Shown here piece by piece: positions 1 through 8,288 of a DNA stretch of 64,000 nt. Made by a program: the position numbers and the translations under genes. This stretch comes from a bacterium (GTDB lineage Bacteria > Pseudomonadota > Gammaproteobacteria > Pseudomonadales > Moraxellaceae): assembly GCA_029945725.1 (NCBI GenBank), contig JAQSDB010000002.1, forward strand, positions 682,001-746,000, written 5' to 3'. The notes below the pieces were generated by a model. The model did not search any database and was not told where the DNA came from. It saw only the letters and a program-made list of their open reading frames with translations. Within the stretch, counting starts at the first letter, position 1. Every line of letters starts with the position of its first letter.

Positions 1-18
1 CACCAGAAAATAATTCCC

Positions 19-1281
19 ATGCCTGCCAGTGCCTCCCTTCGTTCCCGCCTGTGGCTGTTGCTGACACTTTATGTCTGTCAGGGTCTGCCTACCGGCGTTT
101 TCACGCAGGCGCTTCCGGCACTGTTGCGCAGCTACCATGTACCGCTGACGGTGATCGGCCTGAGTGGTTTTCTGGCCATGCCGTGGGCGCTGAAATTTCT
201 CTGGGCACCTGTTGTCGAAGCGCATTTTTCGGTACGCGTCGGCCAGCGTCGCAGCTGGATTCTGCCCATGCAGGCGGCGGCCTTCGTCATGCTGGTGCTG
301 ATGGCCTTTTTTGATCCGCACCGGCTGGGGACACCGGCCGGTGTGACCGCGTTTTTTGTGCTGATGTTTTTCATCAATCTTTTTGCCGCCACCCAGGACA
401 TTGCCACTGATGGCCTGGCGGTACGCACCCTGGATTTTCACGAGCGCGGTCTCGGTAACGGCATCCAGGTGGCGGGCTATCGCATCGGCCTGATTATTGG
501 CGGTGGCTTGCTGCTGTATCTGGTGGGCGTCTGGAGCTGGCAGGGCACTTTCCTGCTGCTCGCCGTGCTCCTGCTGTTGCTGACCTTGCCGGTGCTGAAT
601 TTCCGTGAGCCGGCGCCCTTCATCCATGAGGCCCGGCAGCCGTTTCCCTACTGGCAGGTTTTCACCAGCTTTTTTGATCGTCCCGGACTCAAGGGCTGGC
701 TGGTGGTTCTGGTGACCTACAAGGCCGGCGAGTCGCTGGGCTCGGCCATGGTGAAGCCCATGCTGGTGGATCTCGGGCTGGACCTGAAACAGATCGGTTT
801 GATGGTGAGTCTGGCGGGATCGGTGGCGGCACTGCTCGGTGCCCTGCTGGGTGGCTGGCTGACAACGGTGCTGGGGCGTTATCGCGCCATCATCGGTTTC
901 GGTGCCTTGCAGGCTCTTGGCATTGCGGCTTATGCGGGTCTGTCATGGCGTCATGATCAGGGCCTGTCTGTCGATCTGGAGCTGATTTATGCGATCAATG
1001 CCTTCGAGCATTTTGTCAGCGGCATGGCCATGACGGCGTTGCTGACGGCCGTGATGGATTTGTCGCGACCGCATCATGCGGCTTCAGATTTCACGGTACA
1101 GGTGAGCGTGCTGGCCATTTTTGGCGGCAGCTTTTATCTCGGCGCCGGCTTTGTCGCCGAGGCGCTCGGCTATACCGGGTATTTCCTGCTCTCGGGCCTG
1201 ATTGCCCTGGTCCTGTTGTGGCCGGCGGCGGTGTATTGCCGGCGCCTGCCCTTGCTGACCGGTGCGCGACAAGCCGGCTGA
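19..1281 (+). CDS. MFS transporter, AmpG/RhtX-FptX-like
   Basis: A 420-residue inner-membrane protein that is almost entirely hydrophobic segments, consistent with about 12 helices of a major facilitator carrier. The N-terminal stretch (LTLYVCQGLPTG, then LPALLR and a WALKFLWAP motif near residues 55-65) resembles the AmpG/RhtX/FptX branch, which imports muropeptides or siderophores. Family membership is clear but the substrate is inference, and no siderophore or cell-wall recycling genes adjoin it. The ATG at 19 is the first available start, and only 18 upstream bases are in the window, so the promoter and ribosome site cannot be judged. tusA follows 55 bases downstream on the same strand. 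Confidence 0.8.
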   Translation: MPASASLRSRLWLLLTLYVCQGLPTGVFTQALPALLRSYHVPLTVIGLSGFLAMPWALKFLWAPVVEAHFSVRVGQRRSWILPMQAAAFVMLVLMAFFDPHRLGTPAGVTAFFVLMFFINLFAATQDIATDGLAVRTLDFHERGLGNGIQVAGYRIGLIIGGGLLLYLVGVWSWQGTFLLLAVLLLLLTLPVLNFREPAPFIHEARQPFPYWQVFTSFFDRPGLKGWLVVLVTYKAGESLGSAMVKPMLVDLGLDLKQIGLMVSLAGSVAALLGALLGGWLTTVLGRYRAIIGFGALQALGIAAYAGLSWRHDQGLSVDLELIYAINAFEHFVSGMAMTALLTAVMDLSRPHHAASDFTVQVSVLAIFGGSFYLGAGFVAEALGYTGYFLLSGLIALVLLWPAAVYCRRLPLLTGARQAG

Positions 1282-1336
1282 CAAGTGCCGCGGTTTCAGG
1301 GGAAAATGTGCGCCTTGATACCTGTCCGGAACCAGC

Positions 1337-1591
1337 ATGAGTGACGCACCGCCCGACCCGATTGCCCATCATCTCGATGCCTGCGGACTCTATTGTCCGG
1401 AACCGGTGATGATGCTGCACAACAAGGTACGCGACATGCAGACCGGCGAGTTGCTGGAAGTGCTCGCCACCGATCCTTCCACCATGCGCGATATTCCCAA
1501 ATTCTGTGCCTTTCTCGGGCATGAACTGGTGTTGAAGGAAACGCTCGATGCTGAAAGGCAGTTCCGTTACCTGATCCGCAAGGGCGGTTAA
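1337..1591 (+). CDS. tusA: Sulfurtransferase TusA
   Basis: An 84-residue cytosolic protein of the TusA/SirA family, which carries persulfide sulfur to TusBCD/E for 2-thiouridine synthesis on tRNA wobble bases and to other acceptors. The signature [10 protein letters not shown] lies near residues 15-24; the cysteine in CPEP is the persulfide-carrying residue in characterised members. The length is typical of the family. It sits just downstream of the MFS gene on the same strand and ends before a strong hairpin, so the two may share a transcript. No other Tus genes are in the window. Confidence 0.93.
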   Translation: MSDAPPDPIAHHLDACGLYCPEPVMMLHNKVRDMQTGELLEVLATDPSTMRDIPKFCAFLGHELVLKETLDAERQFRYLIRKGG

Positions 1592-1631
1592 AGCGGCGTC
1601 ACGGTTTTTCGTTGAGTACTCGATACCCGAT

Positions 1632-1662
1632 AAAAAGGGCTGAATATTTTCAGCCCTTTTTT
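1632..1662. terminator. Bidirectional terminator after tusA
   Basis: AAAAGGGCTGAA and its complement TTCAGCCCTTTT flank a short TATT-type loop. There are A-runs on the left and T-runs on the right, so it can stop tusA from the left and the convergent alpha/beta hydrolase from the right. Confidence 0.9.
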
Positions 1663-1684
1663 ATGGTCAGGATTTTCTCCTCTT

Positions 1685-2464
1685 TCAGGCAGTTCCTTCC
1701 AGAATCAGTGTGGCGACGCCGGCAGGATCATCCCACATGGGCACATGACCCCAGCCGCGCGGTTTTATCCAGCGGGTGTGGGCAGGCAACTCATCGCGAT
1801 GCTGGGCGCTGGCGGTCAACAGCCAGTCACGACTGCCAAAAGCGACCGTAACGGGAATGCGCAGGTTTGTGCCGCCGCTGAAATGGCTGGCATGGTGCAG
1901 CGTTTCATCAAAAGCGGTGGCAGCGGCAAAGACTTTCGTGCATTGCACCGCATCGGCGGCCGGCATTTTCCAGCTGCTGACGGAAACCGGCAGGGCCATG
2001 ATGAGTGAGCGCAATGCCGCAAACTGCATGGCCTGGTGTGCGACACCGGGAATGTTGATGGCTGCCCAGCGCGTGAGCCTGAGTGCCGTCGCCGTGTGCA
2101 GGCTTATGCCTTCGGCTTTCCATAGTCCGCCCGGCGAAATACCGACGACGCTGCGAGCCAGGCCCTGCTTTGCCGCTTCCAGCGCAATGAAGCCACCCAT
2201 GGAATTGCCGGCGATATCAACCGGCGTGTCGATGCCGAGTTCACGCAGGGTGTCACCCAGTGCCGTCGCAAGATTGGCGCCGGTGGGCGGCACGCCATTC
2301 GCTAACGGTGGCGTGCGACCAAAACCGGCGACATCAACCGCGATGACGCGACGCTCGCGTGCCAGGCGCGGCATCACGGTCTTCCACGCTGCCGCCGACA
2401 TGCCGATGCCGTGCAGCAAAACCAGCGGACGTCCGCTGCCTTGTTCAATGTAATTCCAGGCCAT
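1685..2464 (-). CDS. Alpha/beta-fold hydrolase
   Basis: A 259-residue cytosolic hydrolase with the usual fold markers: an oxyanion-hole HGIGMS near residue 19, the nucleophile elbow GNSMGG with the serine at about residue 88, an acid in GSRDWLL near 214 and a histidine in GWGHVP near 241. The catalytic triad therefore looks complete. The family covers esterases, C-C hydrolases and haloperoxidase-like enzymes; the substrate cannot be told from sequence. It is convergent with tusA across a shared terminator. The start at 2464 has only a weak purine-rich site upstream, but the first residues (MAWNYIEQGSG) are typical of an N-terminus in this family. Confidence 0.85.
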   Translation of the reverse strand: MAWNYIEQGSGRPLVLLHGIGMSAAAWKTVMPRLARERRVIAVDVAGFGRTPPLANGVPPTGANLATALGDTLRELGIDTPVDIAGNSMGGFIALEAAKQGLARSVVGISPGGLWKAEGISLHTATALRLTRWAAINIPGVAHQAMQFAALRSLIMALPVSVSSWKMPAADAVQCTKVFAAATAFDETLHHASHFSGGTNLRIPVTVAFGSRDWLLTASAQHRDELPAHTRWIKPRGWGHVPMWDDPAGVATLILEGTA

Positions 2465-2566
2465 TTCTTGTGAGTTATCCGTGCCGGAGTGGTTGGGTTT
2501 GGCAATCAGGGTTTGACGATCTGCTTGCCGTTTTTTCTGATGCTGCTGAATACCCTGATTATCGTT

Positions 2567-3952
2567 TTATACAAAGCCGTTCCGGCGGATATGCCGCAAT
2601 TGCCGGGTGAGACGTCCGTTCAGCAGCACACAGGCGACAGTCAATCCCAGTACCAGTCCGGTCCAGAAGCCGTAAGGGCCGTAACGCGTGCCGGTCAGAT
2701 ACGTCATGCCGAGCGTATAACCCAGCGGCAGGGCGATGACCCAGTAGGCAATCATGGTGATGACCATGGGGCCGCGGCTGTCCTGCAGCCCGCGCAGGCT
2801 GCCGGCGGCACCAACCTGCAAGGCATCGACAATCTGGTAGGCCGCCGAGAACAGAAGCAGGTCAGCCGCCAGATCCTGCACTCTGGTGTCGGGGGTGTAG
2901 AGCGCCGTCAGCGCATGCCGCATCAGTACCAGAAATGCCGCCGACAGACAGGAAAAAGCCGCCAGTGCCATCAGGCCGGCCCGGCGCGTGAGCAGGATGG
3001 CGGCGACATCACGGCGGCCATAGGCATGGCCGATACGTATTGTCATGCAGAAGGCGAGACTGAGCGGGAACATGAACAGCAGCGAGGTGACCGAGAGGGC
3101 AATCTGGTGGCCGGCGACCTGGAGTTCGCCGAGCGGGCTGATCAGGATCGCAATCATGGCGAAGATGCTGACTTCAAAAAATATGGCGATGCCGATGGGC
3201 AGGCCGAGGCGCAAAAACGGCGAAATCCGTGCCCACTGTGGCGCGTGCCGGGGTTGCTGCTGCCGCACACTGGCAAACACGGGAGTGATCAGCACATAGG
3301 CGATCAGTGCAAGCATCATCGCCCACATGACGATGGCCGACGCCCAGCCGCAGCCGACGCCGCCAAAAGCGGGCAGGACCGGTTTTCCGTCAAGGCTCAG
3401 GCCGTGGATGAAGAGGTAGTTGACCGGAATATTCAGCAGCAGGCCGCCGACACTGATGATGGTCACGGACAGGGGTTTGCTCATGGCTTCGCAGGCATTG
3501 CGCAGCACGGCGAAGACGGCGCTGGCGGGCAGGCCCCAGGCAATCGCGGACAGATACTGGCGGGTGAGTTCACGCAGGCGGACAGGGGTATCCAGCAGTT
3601 CAAACACCGGCGTGACATGGTTGAGCAGCACCATGCCGAACGCACTCAGGATGATGGCCAGCCACAGTGCCTGCTGCACAACCGCCGGTACTTCGGCATG
3701 GTCCTGACGGCCCCAGGCGGCAGCTACCAGCGGCGTGGTTGCCATGAGGATGCCGGAAACCAGCAACACCAGCGGCAGCCAGATGCTGGCGCCCAGAGCG
3801 ACGGCTGCCAGATCCAGCGGCGACACCTGACCGGCCATGACGGTGTCGACAAAACCGAAAGCCGCCTGCGACAGCTGGCTGAGCAGGATGGGGCCCAGCA
3901 GCAGGCCGAGGGCCTTGAGTTCGGTGCGGAAAGCGTCGCGGGAGGAGGACAC
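2567..3952 (-). CDS. MATE-family multidrug/Na+ antiporter (NorM-like)
   Basis: About 461 residues forming 12 hydrophobic segments of a MATE exporter. Recognisable regions are LLGPILLSQLSQAAFGFVDTVMAG at the start and a second matching half with GLPIGIAIFFEVSIF. MATE proteins export cationic drugs using Na+ or H+ gradients. I chose GTG at 3952: the frame stays open up to 4084, but that extra peptide is low-quality, and a TACAAT -10 box lies inside it at 3983-3988, so the transcript probably begins after 3980. The resulting length matches NorM (about 460 residues). No clear Shine-Dalgarno precedes the GTG, which is the main doubt about the exact start. Confidence 0.88.
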   Translation of the reverse strand: MSSSRDAFRTELKALGLLLGPILLSQLSQAAFGFVDTVMAGQVSPLDLAAVALGASIWLPLVLLVSGILMATTPLVAAAWGRQDHAEVPAVVQQALWLAIILSAFGMVLLNHVTPVFELLDTPVRLRELTRQYLSAIAWGLPASAVFAVLRNACEAMSKPLSVTIISVGGLLLNIPVNYLFIHGLSLDGKPVLPAFGGVGCGWASAIVMWAMMLALIAYVLITPVFASVRQQQPRHAPQWARISPFLRLGLPIGIAIFFEVSIFAMIAILISPLGELQVAGHQIALSVTSLLFMFPLSLAFCMTIRIGHAYGRRDVAAILLTRRAGLMALAAFSCLSAAFLVLMRHALTALYTPDTRVQDLAADLLLFSAAYQIVDALQVGAAGSLRGLQDSRGPMVITMIAYWVIALPLGYTLGMTYLTGTRYGPYGFWTGLVLGLTVACVLLNGRLTRQLRHIRRNGFV

Positions 3953-3982
3953 GGATGGCGGGCCTGGCGGAGAGGGGCGCGC

Positions 3983-3988
3983 ATTGTA
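3983..3988 (-). promoter_or_regulatory. Probable -10 box for the MATE gene
   Basis: Read on the minus strand this is TACAAT followed by a GC-rich stretch, giving a predicted transcript start about 25 bases ahead of the GTG at 3952. I see no good -35 hexamer at 17 bases, so the call rests on the -10 alone. Confidence 0.45.
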
Positions 3989-4104
3989 GCAGGGGCGGCG
4001 AGGGGATCTGTATCCTGCGCGATGCCCTTGTGTGCCCGTCGCAGCTGGATTCAGATGAGGCCATGTGCGGAGCAAGCCCCGCAAAAAACGTATCGGAAAG
4101 CCAA

Positions 4105-4136
4105 TAAAAAAGGCGCGGAAATCCGCGCCTTTTTTA
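4105..4136 (-). terminator. Terminator of the nine-gene envelope operon
   Basis: AAAAAAGGCGCGGA pairs with TCCGCGCCTTTTTT around a tiny loop, immediately downstream of the last gene of the minus-strand operon and upstream of the MATE promoter. The T-run on the minus strand makes it a standard intrinsic terminator. Confidence 0.9.
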
Positions 4137-4150
4137 TTGCAGCAGTGACA

Positions 4151-5170
4151 TCAGTTCGGGAAGAAATTGAGGTCGTGTGTTCCTGACCAGATTTCCACGT
4201 TGTCCGCACCGAAATTAAAGCCCTTCACAATCGCGACGATCTTGGCTTCAAGGTCGGCATTGTTCAGCTGGCTGGTTCCTACCGAGCAGCTCGTTACCGA
4301 GCCGTCAGGCGCTACCGTAAGCTTCAGGCGGACCGTACCCTGCATGGTGGGATCATCACGCAATGCGCGCTGGTAAAGGTTGTTGAGGCGGCCACCGAAC
4401 TGGTCGAAGGTCTTGCGAATATCCTCCGAGGTACGGTGCGACTTGCCATCCTTGCCGACACGGGCATTGACGTTGCTCGCCGACTGGATGCCGCTTGCAA
4501 CGGACTGCAGCTTGCCATTACCGCCAGCCACACCAGCGCCCATCATGCCGGCACTGCCTTTGCCACCGGCCTTGCCGCCGCCAAAGCCGGAGCTGACGCC
4601 ACCTGCATAGGCGGCACCCGCACCGGAACCGGCGCCGGCACGGCTGGTCAGCAGGTTACGGCTGGTACCGGCCTCTTCCGTGCTGGTGATGAGCTTGCCA
4701 CCGGTACCGGAGCCAGTCTGGCCGGGCAGGCCCTTGGGGGCAGCCATGGCCGTGACATCCATATCACGCAAGCCGGCGAGGGCGTCGTTGATGCCGGCAT
4801 CCTGGATCGCCTTGCTGGCGCGCGCTTTCGCCGCGCTTTTCTGCAGGTCGGTCGCTACGGCTTTCGGTGCTTTTTCAACTTCAGCCGGTTTGGCTTCGGT
4901 TTTTGCCAGCGTTTCATCGGGCTTGGCTTCTGCCACCGGTTTGGGGGGCGGAGGCGGCACGACCTTTTGCTGCACGACCATTTTGGCCAGGCGCTCGGGA
5001 ACGGCTTCTGCTTCCGAACGCTTGATTTCAGGGATGTGTACCAGCGGCACGATGATCCTGATCAGCAAGGCCAGCAGCAGCATGAAGGCCATGAGTATGC
5101 GCAGGCGGTTGCTTTCACCCGGCAGCGGATCCCAGGGCAGAATCGGGCTCACATAGACAGTGTTGCTCAT
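4151..5170 (-). CDS. TonB-like protein with AgmX/PglI C-terminal domain
   Basis: A 339-residue inner-membrane-anchored periplasmic protein. There is one N-terminal membrane helix (residues about 24-46), a proline stretch PPPPPKP near 71-77, a Lys/Ala/Glu linker, a Gly/Ala-rich flexible region (about 150-220) and a C-terminal globular domain (about 250-339) with the TVRLKLTVAPDGSV pattern of the AgmX/PglI tail, a TonB-C relative. In Myxococcus the AgmX (GltJ) protein belongs to the gliding machinery. By analogy with TonB it would carry energy from the ExbB/ExbD-type motor encoded just upstream to something at the outer membrane. Its start overlaps the preceding gene by 4 bases, implying translational coupling. 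The target is unknown. Confidence 0.82.
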   Translation of the reverse strand: MSNTVYVSPILPWDPLPGESNRLRILMAFMLLLALLIRIIVPLVHIPEIKRSEAEAVPERLAKMVVQQKVVPPPPPKPVAEAKPDETLAKTEAKPAEVEKAPKAVATDLQKSAAKARASKAIQDAGINDALAGLRDMDVTAMAAPKGLPGQTGSGTGGKLITSTEEAGTSRNLLTSRAGAGSGAGAAYAGGVSSGFGGGKAGGKGSAGMMGAGVAGGNGKLQSVASGIQSASNVNARVGKDGKSHRTSEDIRKTFDQFGGRLNNLYQRALRDDPTMQGTVRLKLTVAPDGSVTSCSVGTSQLNNADLEAKIVAIVKGFNFGADNVEIWSGTHDLNFFPN

Positions 5171-5676
5171 TGTGTCGCCTCCTTGGTGCGCAGGACGGCA
5201 AAGGAAATCTTGCTGTAATCGCTGGCACTGCTGGTCGCCATCACCTTGCGCAGCAAGGTGTAGGAGATGGCCTTGTCACCCAGGATCAGGATTTCCCGCT
5301 CGGGAATGCCTTCCGGATTCAGCTTGGGCGCGGTCTTGCTGGCGCGATAGGCCAGTTCCTTGGCCAGCTCGGGAATGATGTCGCCGGTAATTTGCAGCGC
5401 GGCAGCAGAGTCGGCCACTTTTCTGCCCTGCACCACGATGCTCTTCTGGTTGATCATCACTGTCAGGACGGTGTCATCCGCCCGCTTTTCCGCCGTGGAT
5501 TTTGGCAGGGTCAGCTGCTGGCTGTCCGGAATGTTCGTCACGTTCTGCGAGTTCACCAGCAGGAAGAACACGAGCACGGTGAGAATGTCGATCAGGGAGG
5601 TGAGCTGTATCGTCGCCGGCTTGCGAAACTTGTGGCGTCGCGCCATGCGGTTGATACGGGCTGTATTCTTGCTCAT
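5167..5676 (-). CDS. ExbD/TolR-type protein (second copy, catalytic Asp kept)
   Basis: A 169-residue biopolymer-transport protein with one N-terminal membrane helix. The helix reads LTSLIDILTVLVFFLLVN and keeps an aspartate at residue 30, the position matching the proton-carrying Asp25 of E. coli ExbD. The rest is a periplasmic TolR-like domain. Together with the ExbB-like protein and the sister ExbD it should form the stator/rotor unit of a proton-driven motor. Start and stop overlap the neighbouring genes by 4 bases each. Confidence 0.88.
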   Translation of the reverse strand: MSKNTARINRMARRHKFRKPATIQLTSLIDILTVLVFFLLVNSQNVTNIPDSQQLTLPKSTAEKRADDTVLTVMINQKSIVVQGRKVADSAAALQITGDIIPELAKELAYRASKTAPKLNPEGIPEREILILGDKAISYTLLRKVMATSSASDYSKISFAVLRTKEATQ

Positions 5677-6176
5677 ACCTTGCCTCCGGGATGTTCCGGT
5701 GCATCACCAATACCGATATCCGGGAAAAGTGCACCCTTGACCCAGGTGCCGTTCACCATCTTCGGTTTGTAACGCACGCTGTCCATGGTGTGGATGAGCG
5801 TGTCGTAATTGGTCGTGGGTTCCAGCAACAGGGTGATCTCTGTCATGGCAGGATAATTCTCTTTGATCGTGGTCAGGAAAGCGGTCAGTTCCTTGAAGTC
5901 CTGTCCCTTTGCCGTGGCCGGAATGATCTTGAGCGGGCCGGACTGGCGATCTGCCACGATGAAACGGTCATCGTAGATGGATACTTCCAGTACCAGCGGT
6001 TTACGGGCCTCAGCTCCGCCGGCACCGGCACCGCCCGAAGGCAGGTTGACCTGCAGCATGGACAGTTCGGTAAAGGCAGAGGTAACGAGCAGGAAGGCGA
6101 GCAGCACCACCATCAGGTTAATGAAGGTGGTCATGTCCAGATCGGCTTCCATCTCGCGCGGTTTACGGCGCCTCAT
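5673..6176 (-). CDS. ExbD/TolR-type protein (first copy, Asp replaced by Asn)
   Basis: A 167-residue single-pass protein of the ExbD/TolR family. The helix reads MTTFINLMVVLLAFLLVTSAF, and asparagine at residue 20 (codon AAC, 6119-6117) stands where the family normally has the essential aspartate. The periplasmic part contains a Gly/Ala-rich insert near residues 50-58 and a folded domain to the end. It lies 37 bases after the ExbB-like gene and overlaps the next ExbD by 4 bases. A subunit without the proton-binding residue beside one that has it suggests an asymmetric ExbD pair; this is inference. Confidence 0.86.
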   Translation of the reverse strand: MRRRKPREMEADLDMTTFINLMVVLLAFLLVTSAFTELSMLQVNLPSGGAGAGGAEARKPLVLEVSIYDDRFIVADRQSGPLKIIPATAKGQDFKELTAFLTTIKENYPAMTEITLLLEPTTNYDTLIHTMDSVRYKPKMVNGTWVKGALFPDIGIGDAPEHPGGKV

Positions 6177-6213
6177 GATGGATTACTCCTTGAGCGTTGG
6201 ATGATGGCAACGC

Positions 6214-6867
6214 TTACTGCGGGCCTTGCTGGGTGGCGCCGAGCTGACGGATCACGTTCAGGAACTTGATGGAAGCCGCTTCCAGGCTTTCAACAGCCTG
6301 CCCGGTCTTGGACTGCAGCACAGAGAACAGTACCAGCAGCGGAATCGCGGTAACGAGACCGAAAGCGGTACAGTTCATGGCCTCACCCACTGCGGCGGAA
6401 AGCATATTGGCTTTTTCGGCAGGGTCAGCACTGGCGACGGCAGTGAAGGCGTGGATCAGACCGATAATCGTACCGAGCAGGCCGAGCAGGGTGGCGACGT
6501 TGGCGAGTGTGGAGAGGTAATGCGTACGCTTTTCCAGACGCGGCAGGGATTCCATCAGGGCTTCGTCCAGTGCGCCCTCTACTTCATCCTGGCGGCGTGC
6601 AGTCAGGCTGCGGGTAATGCCGTTGGTGAGCATCAGGCCGAGCGCGGAATCAGACGTCTTTACTTTTTCCAGGGCAGCCTTGAGCTGACCCTTGGAAATC
6701 ATCGGAAAGATGTCGGCCCAGATCTGCTTGTTCACCTTCTCAACCTTGTTGAGATAAATGAAACGCTCAATGCTGATGGCTGCTCCGGTAACGAGGGTGA
6801 GCAGGATGGGGTACATCCAGAAACCACCGGACTGCATGAAGTGGGCAAACTGCTGAAAAATGTTCAT
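6214..6867 (-). CDS. MotA/TolQ/ExbB-family proton channel protein
   Basis: A 217-residue inner-membrane protein with three hydrophobic segments: WMYPILLTLVTGAAISIERF near the start, then LANVATLLGLLGTIIGLIHAF, then AFGLVTAIPLLVLFSVL. This is the ExbB/TolQ layout, including the GLLGTIIGL motif lining the channel. ATG at 6867 (MNIFQQ) was chosen because AAGGAG lies 9 bases upstream; an in-frame ATG at 6903 has no such site. It is the energising component for the two ExbD-like proteins and the AgmX-tail protein encoded downstream. Confidence 0.9.
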   Translation of the reverse strand: MNIFQQFAHFMQSGGFWMYPILLTLVTGAAISIERFIYLNKVEKVNKQIWADIFPMISKGQLKAALEKVKTSDSALGLMLTNGITRSLTARRQDEVEGALDEALMESLPRLEKRTHYLSTLANVATLLGLLGTIIGLIHAFTAVASADPAEKANMLSAAVGEAMNCTAFGLVTAIPLLVLFSVLQSKTGQAVESLEAASIKFLNVIRQLGATQQGPQ

Positions 6868-6913
6868 CGAAGAAGCTCCTTGTTGTTGAGTGGGTGAACC
6901 CATGTTTTGTAAA

Positions 6914-6972
6914 TGACAAACCGGCTTGGCTGGTTTGTCAGGCAGTGCAATGACGGGGGGTCTTTACACTGC
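6914..6972 (-). other. Two stem-loops between operon genes
   Basis: TGACAAACC pairs with GGTTTGTCA (6914-6940), and GCAGTG pairs with CACTGC (6943-6972). They fill the only sizeable gap (112 bases) inside the operon, between the short exported protein and the ExbB-like gene. Neither has a long T-run, so partial termination or a processing/stability role is more likely than full termination. Confidence 0.5.
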
Positions 6973-6979
6973 CGTGTTA

Positions 6980-7294
6980 TCAGTCTTTTGAGAGACTCTG
7001 TTGCAGCTGGATTTCACGACGCAGAATATCCCGATCCAGTGGCTGCAGGGTTTCGCGCAGGATCGAGGTACTGACTTCCTTTTTGGGAATCACTGCAGCC
7101 TTGTCCTTCCAGGGCACGATATTAAATACACTGGGTGCTTCTTTACTGCCGATCACGTCTGTTTGTGTGGCATCGGCTGTGGCGGGTGAGGCCGTCGCCT
7201 GGGCCGCCGGTTTGGCGGTTTTGGGTGCAGGCGCTGCCAGGGCAACGCCGCTCGTCAGGGTGCAAAGCATCACGATACAGAATGGCTTCATCAT
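6980..7294 (-). CDS. Small exported protein of the envelope operon
   Basis: A 104-residue protein with a signal peptide (MMKPFCIVMLCTLTSGVALA, cleavage after ALA near residue 20), an Ala/Pro/Thr-rich linker and a short C-terminal segment (about 50-104) rich in charged residues that may be helical. I do not recognise a domain. Its ATGA overlap with the upstream TPR lipoprotein gene and its place ahead of the ExbB-like gene argue that it belongs to the same periplasmic complex. Confidence 0.7.
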   Translation of the reverse strand: MMKPFCIVMLCTLTSGVALAAPAPKTAKPAAQATASPATADATQTDVIGSKEAPSVFNIVPWKDKAAVIPKKEVSTSILRETLQPLDRDILRREIQLQQSLSKD

Positions 7295-8274
7295 GATTTT
7301 TTCTTTCTCTTGGTGTTCGCTGCCGGTTTGGCCGGAGCGGCTGCCGGTGCTGCTTCCGTGCTTGCTGGAGCGGCCGGTGCTGCGGCATCAGCCGGCGCAG
7401 CGGGTGTGGCTTCAGCAGCAGGTGTTTCAGCAGAGGCCGCAGGTGTTTCAGTGCTGTCCTCTTCCGGCGGTGGCGGAGCCATCGGCGTCGGGGCGGGAGC
7501 CTTGTATACGCCGGTGCGCTTTTGCAAATCAATGATCCAGTTTGCCACGGCCGGATCGGGCTTGCTCTGCAGGCTCTGGTAGCGCTCGTAATGGCTCAGG
7601 GCAAGCGGCAGGTCCTGCATGTAAAGATCTGCCAGCACGCCGTAATTGAAATGTGCCTTGGCGTAGTTCGGGTCTATGGCGAGGGCCGAGTCGTAGGCCG
7701 CCCTGGCATCGGCAAACTTGCCTTCGCCACGCAGGGCAATGCCCATCAGGTTGAAGGCGAAGGGATTGTTCGGGTTGACTTTCAATGCTTCCTGCAAGGC
7801 CTTGTCGGCGTCAGCAAACTTTTGCTGCTTGAGCAGGATGATGGCCTGGTTGACCCAGGGGCCGGAAAACTGCGGTGTTTTTTTGCCGACTTTCTGCAGC
7901 AGGGCGAGAGCCTCATCGTCCTTGTCGGCGCTCATCAAACCGAGTGCTTTGGCGTAATCGCCGGCAACAGACATGGCGGCCTGCTGCTTGCCGGCGTCGA
8001 CCGTCAGTGTCGGTGAGCGCGAGGTATCGGCCGTGGCTGCCGCCGGTTTGCGATCCTCGGCTTTTTCCTGGCGTTGCAGGGAGCCTGCGGCCATACGCTC
8101 GCGGAGTTGTGCGACGAGATCCGGCTCATTGCTTTCGGCCCCGGCAGCCGGCTCGGTGGTGTCCGTCGAGGACGGCTGTTTTGGCGCCGTCGCACAGGCG
8201 GACAACAGCAGTACCGGCACGAGTGCGGCAACGGCGGCGAGCGCGCTGGGGGTAAAGGTTTTTTTAATGCTCAT
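7291..8274 (-). CDS. TPR lipoprotein
   Basis: A 327-residue lipoprotein: signal peptide with lipobox LSAC (Cys about residue 27), a low-complexity linker, TPR-like helical repeats from about 95 to 240 (LLKQQKFADADKALQEAL, then NPNNPFAFNLMGIAL), and a long Ala/Pro/Glu-rich tail ending in Lys. TPRs normally hold protein partners together. Residue +2 is Ala, which does not look like an inner-membrane retention signal, so the outer membrane is likely. It follows the 990-residue TPR gene by 27 bases and overlaps the next gene by 4. Confidence 0.82.
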   Translation of the reverse strand: MSIKKTFTPSALAAVAALVPVLLLSACATAPKQPSSTDTTEPAAGAESNEPDLVAQLRERMAAGSLQRQEKAEDRKPAAATADTSRSPTLTVDAGKQQAAMSVAGDYAKALGLMSADKDDEALALLQKVGKKTPQFSGPWVNQAIILLKQQKFADADKALQEALKVNPNNPFAFNLMGIALRGEGKFADARAAYDSALAIDPNYAKAHFNYGVLADLYMQDLPLALSHYERYQSLQSKPDPAVANWIIDLQKRTGVYKAPAPTPMAPPPPEEDSTETPAASAETPAAEATPAAPADAAAPAAPASTEAAPAAAPAKPAANTKRKKKS

Positions 8275-8288
8275 CTTCTCGCGCGGCC

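Noticed and set aside
2489-4186. 565-codon plus-strand frame opposite the MATE gene
   Set aside because: Gln/Gly/Arg-rich shadow of a high-GC membrane gene on the other strand; the MATE frame has clear homology features.
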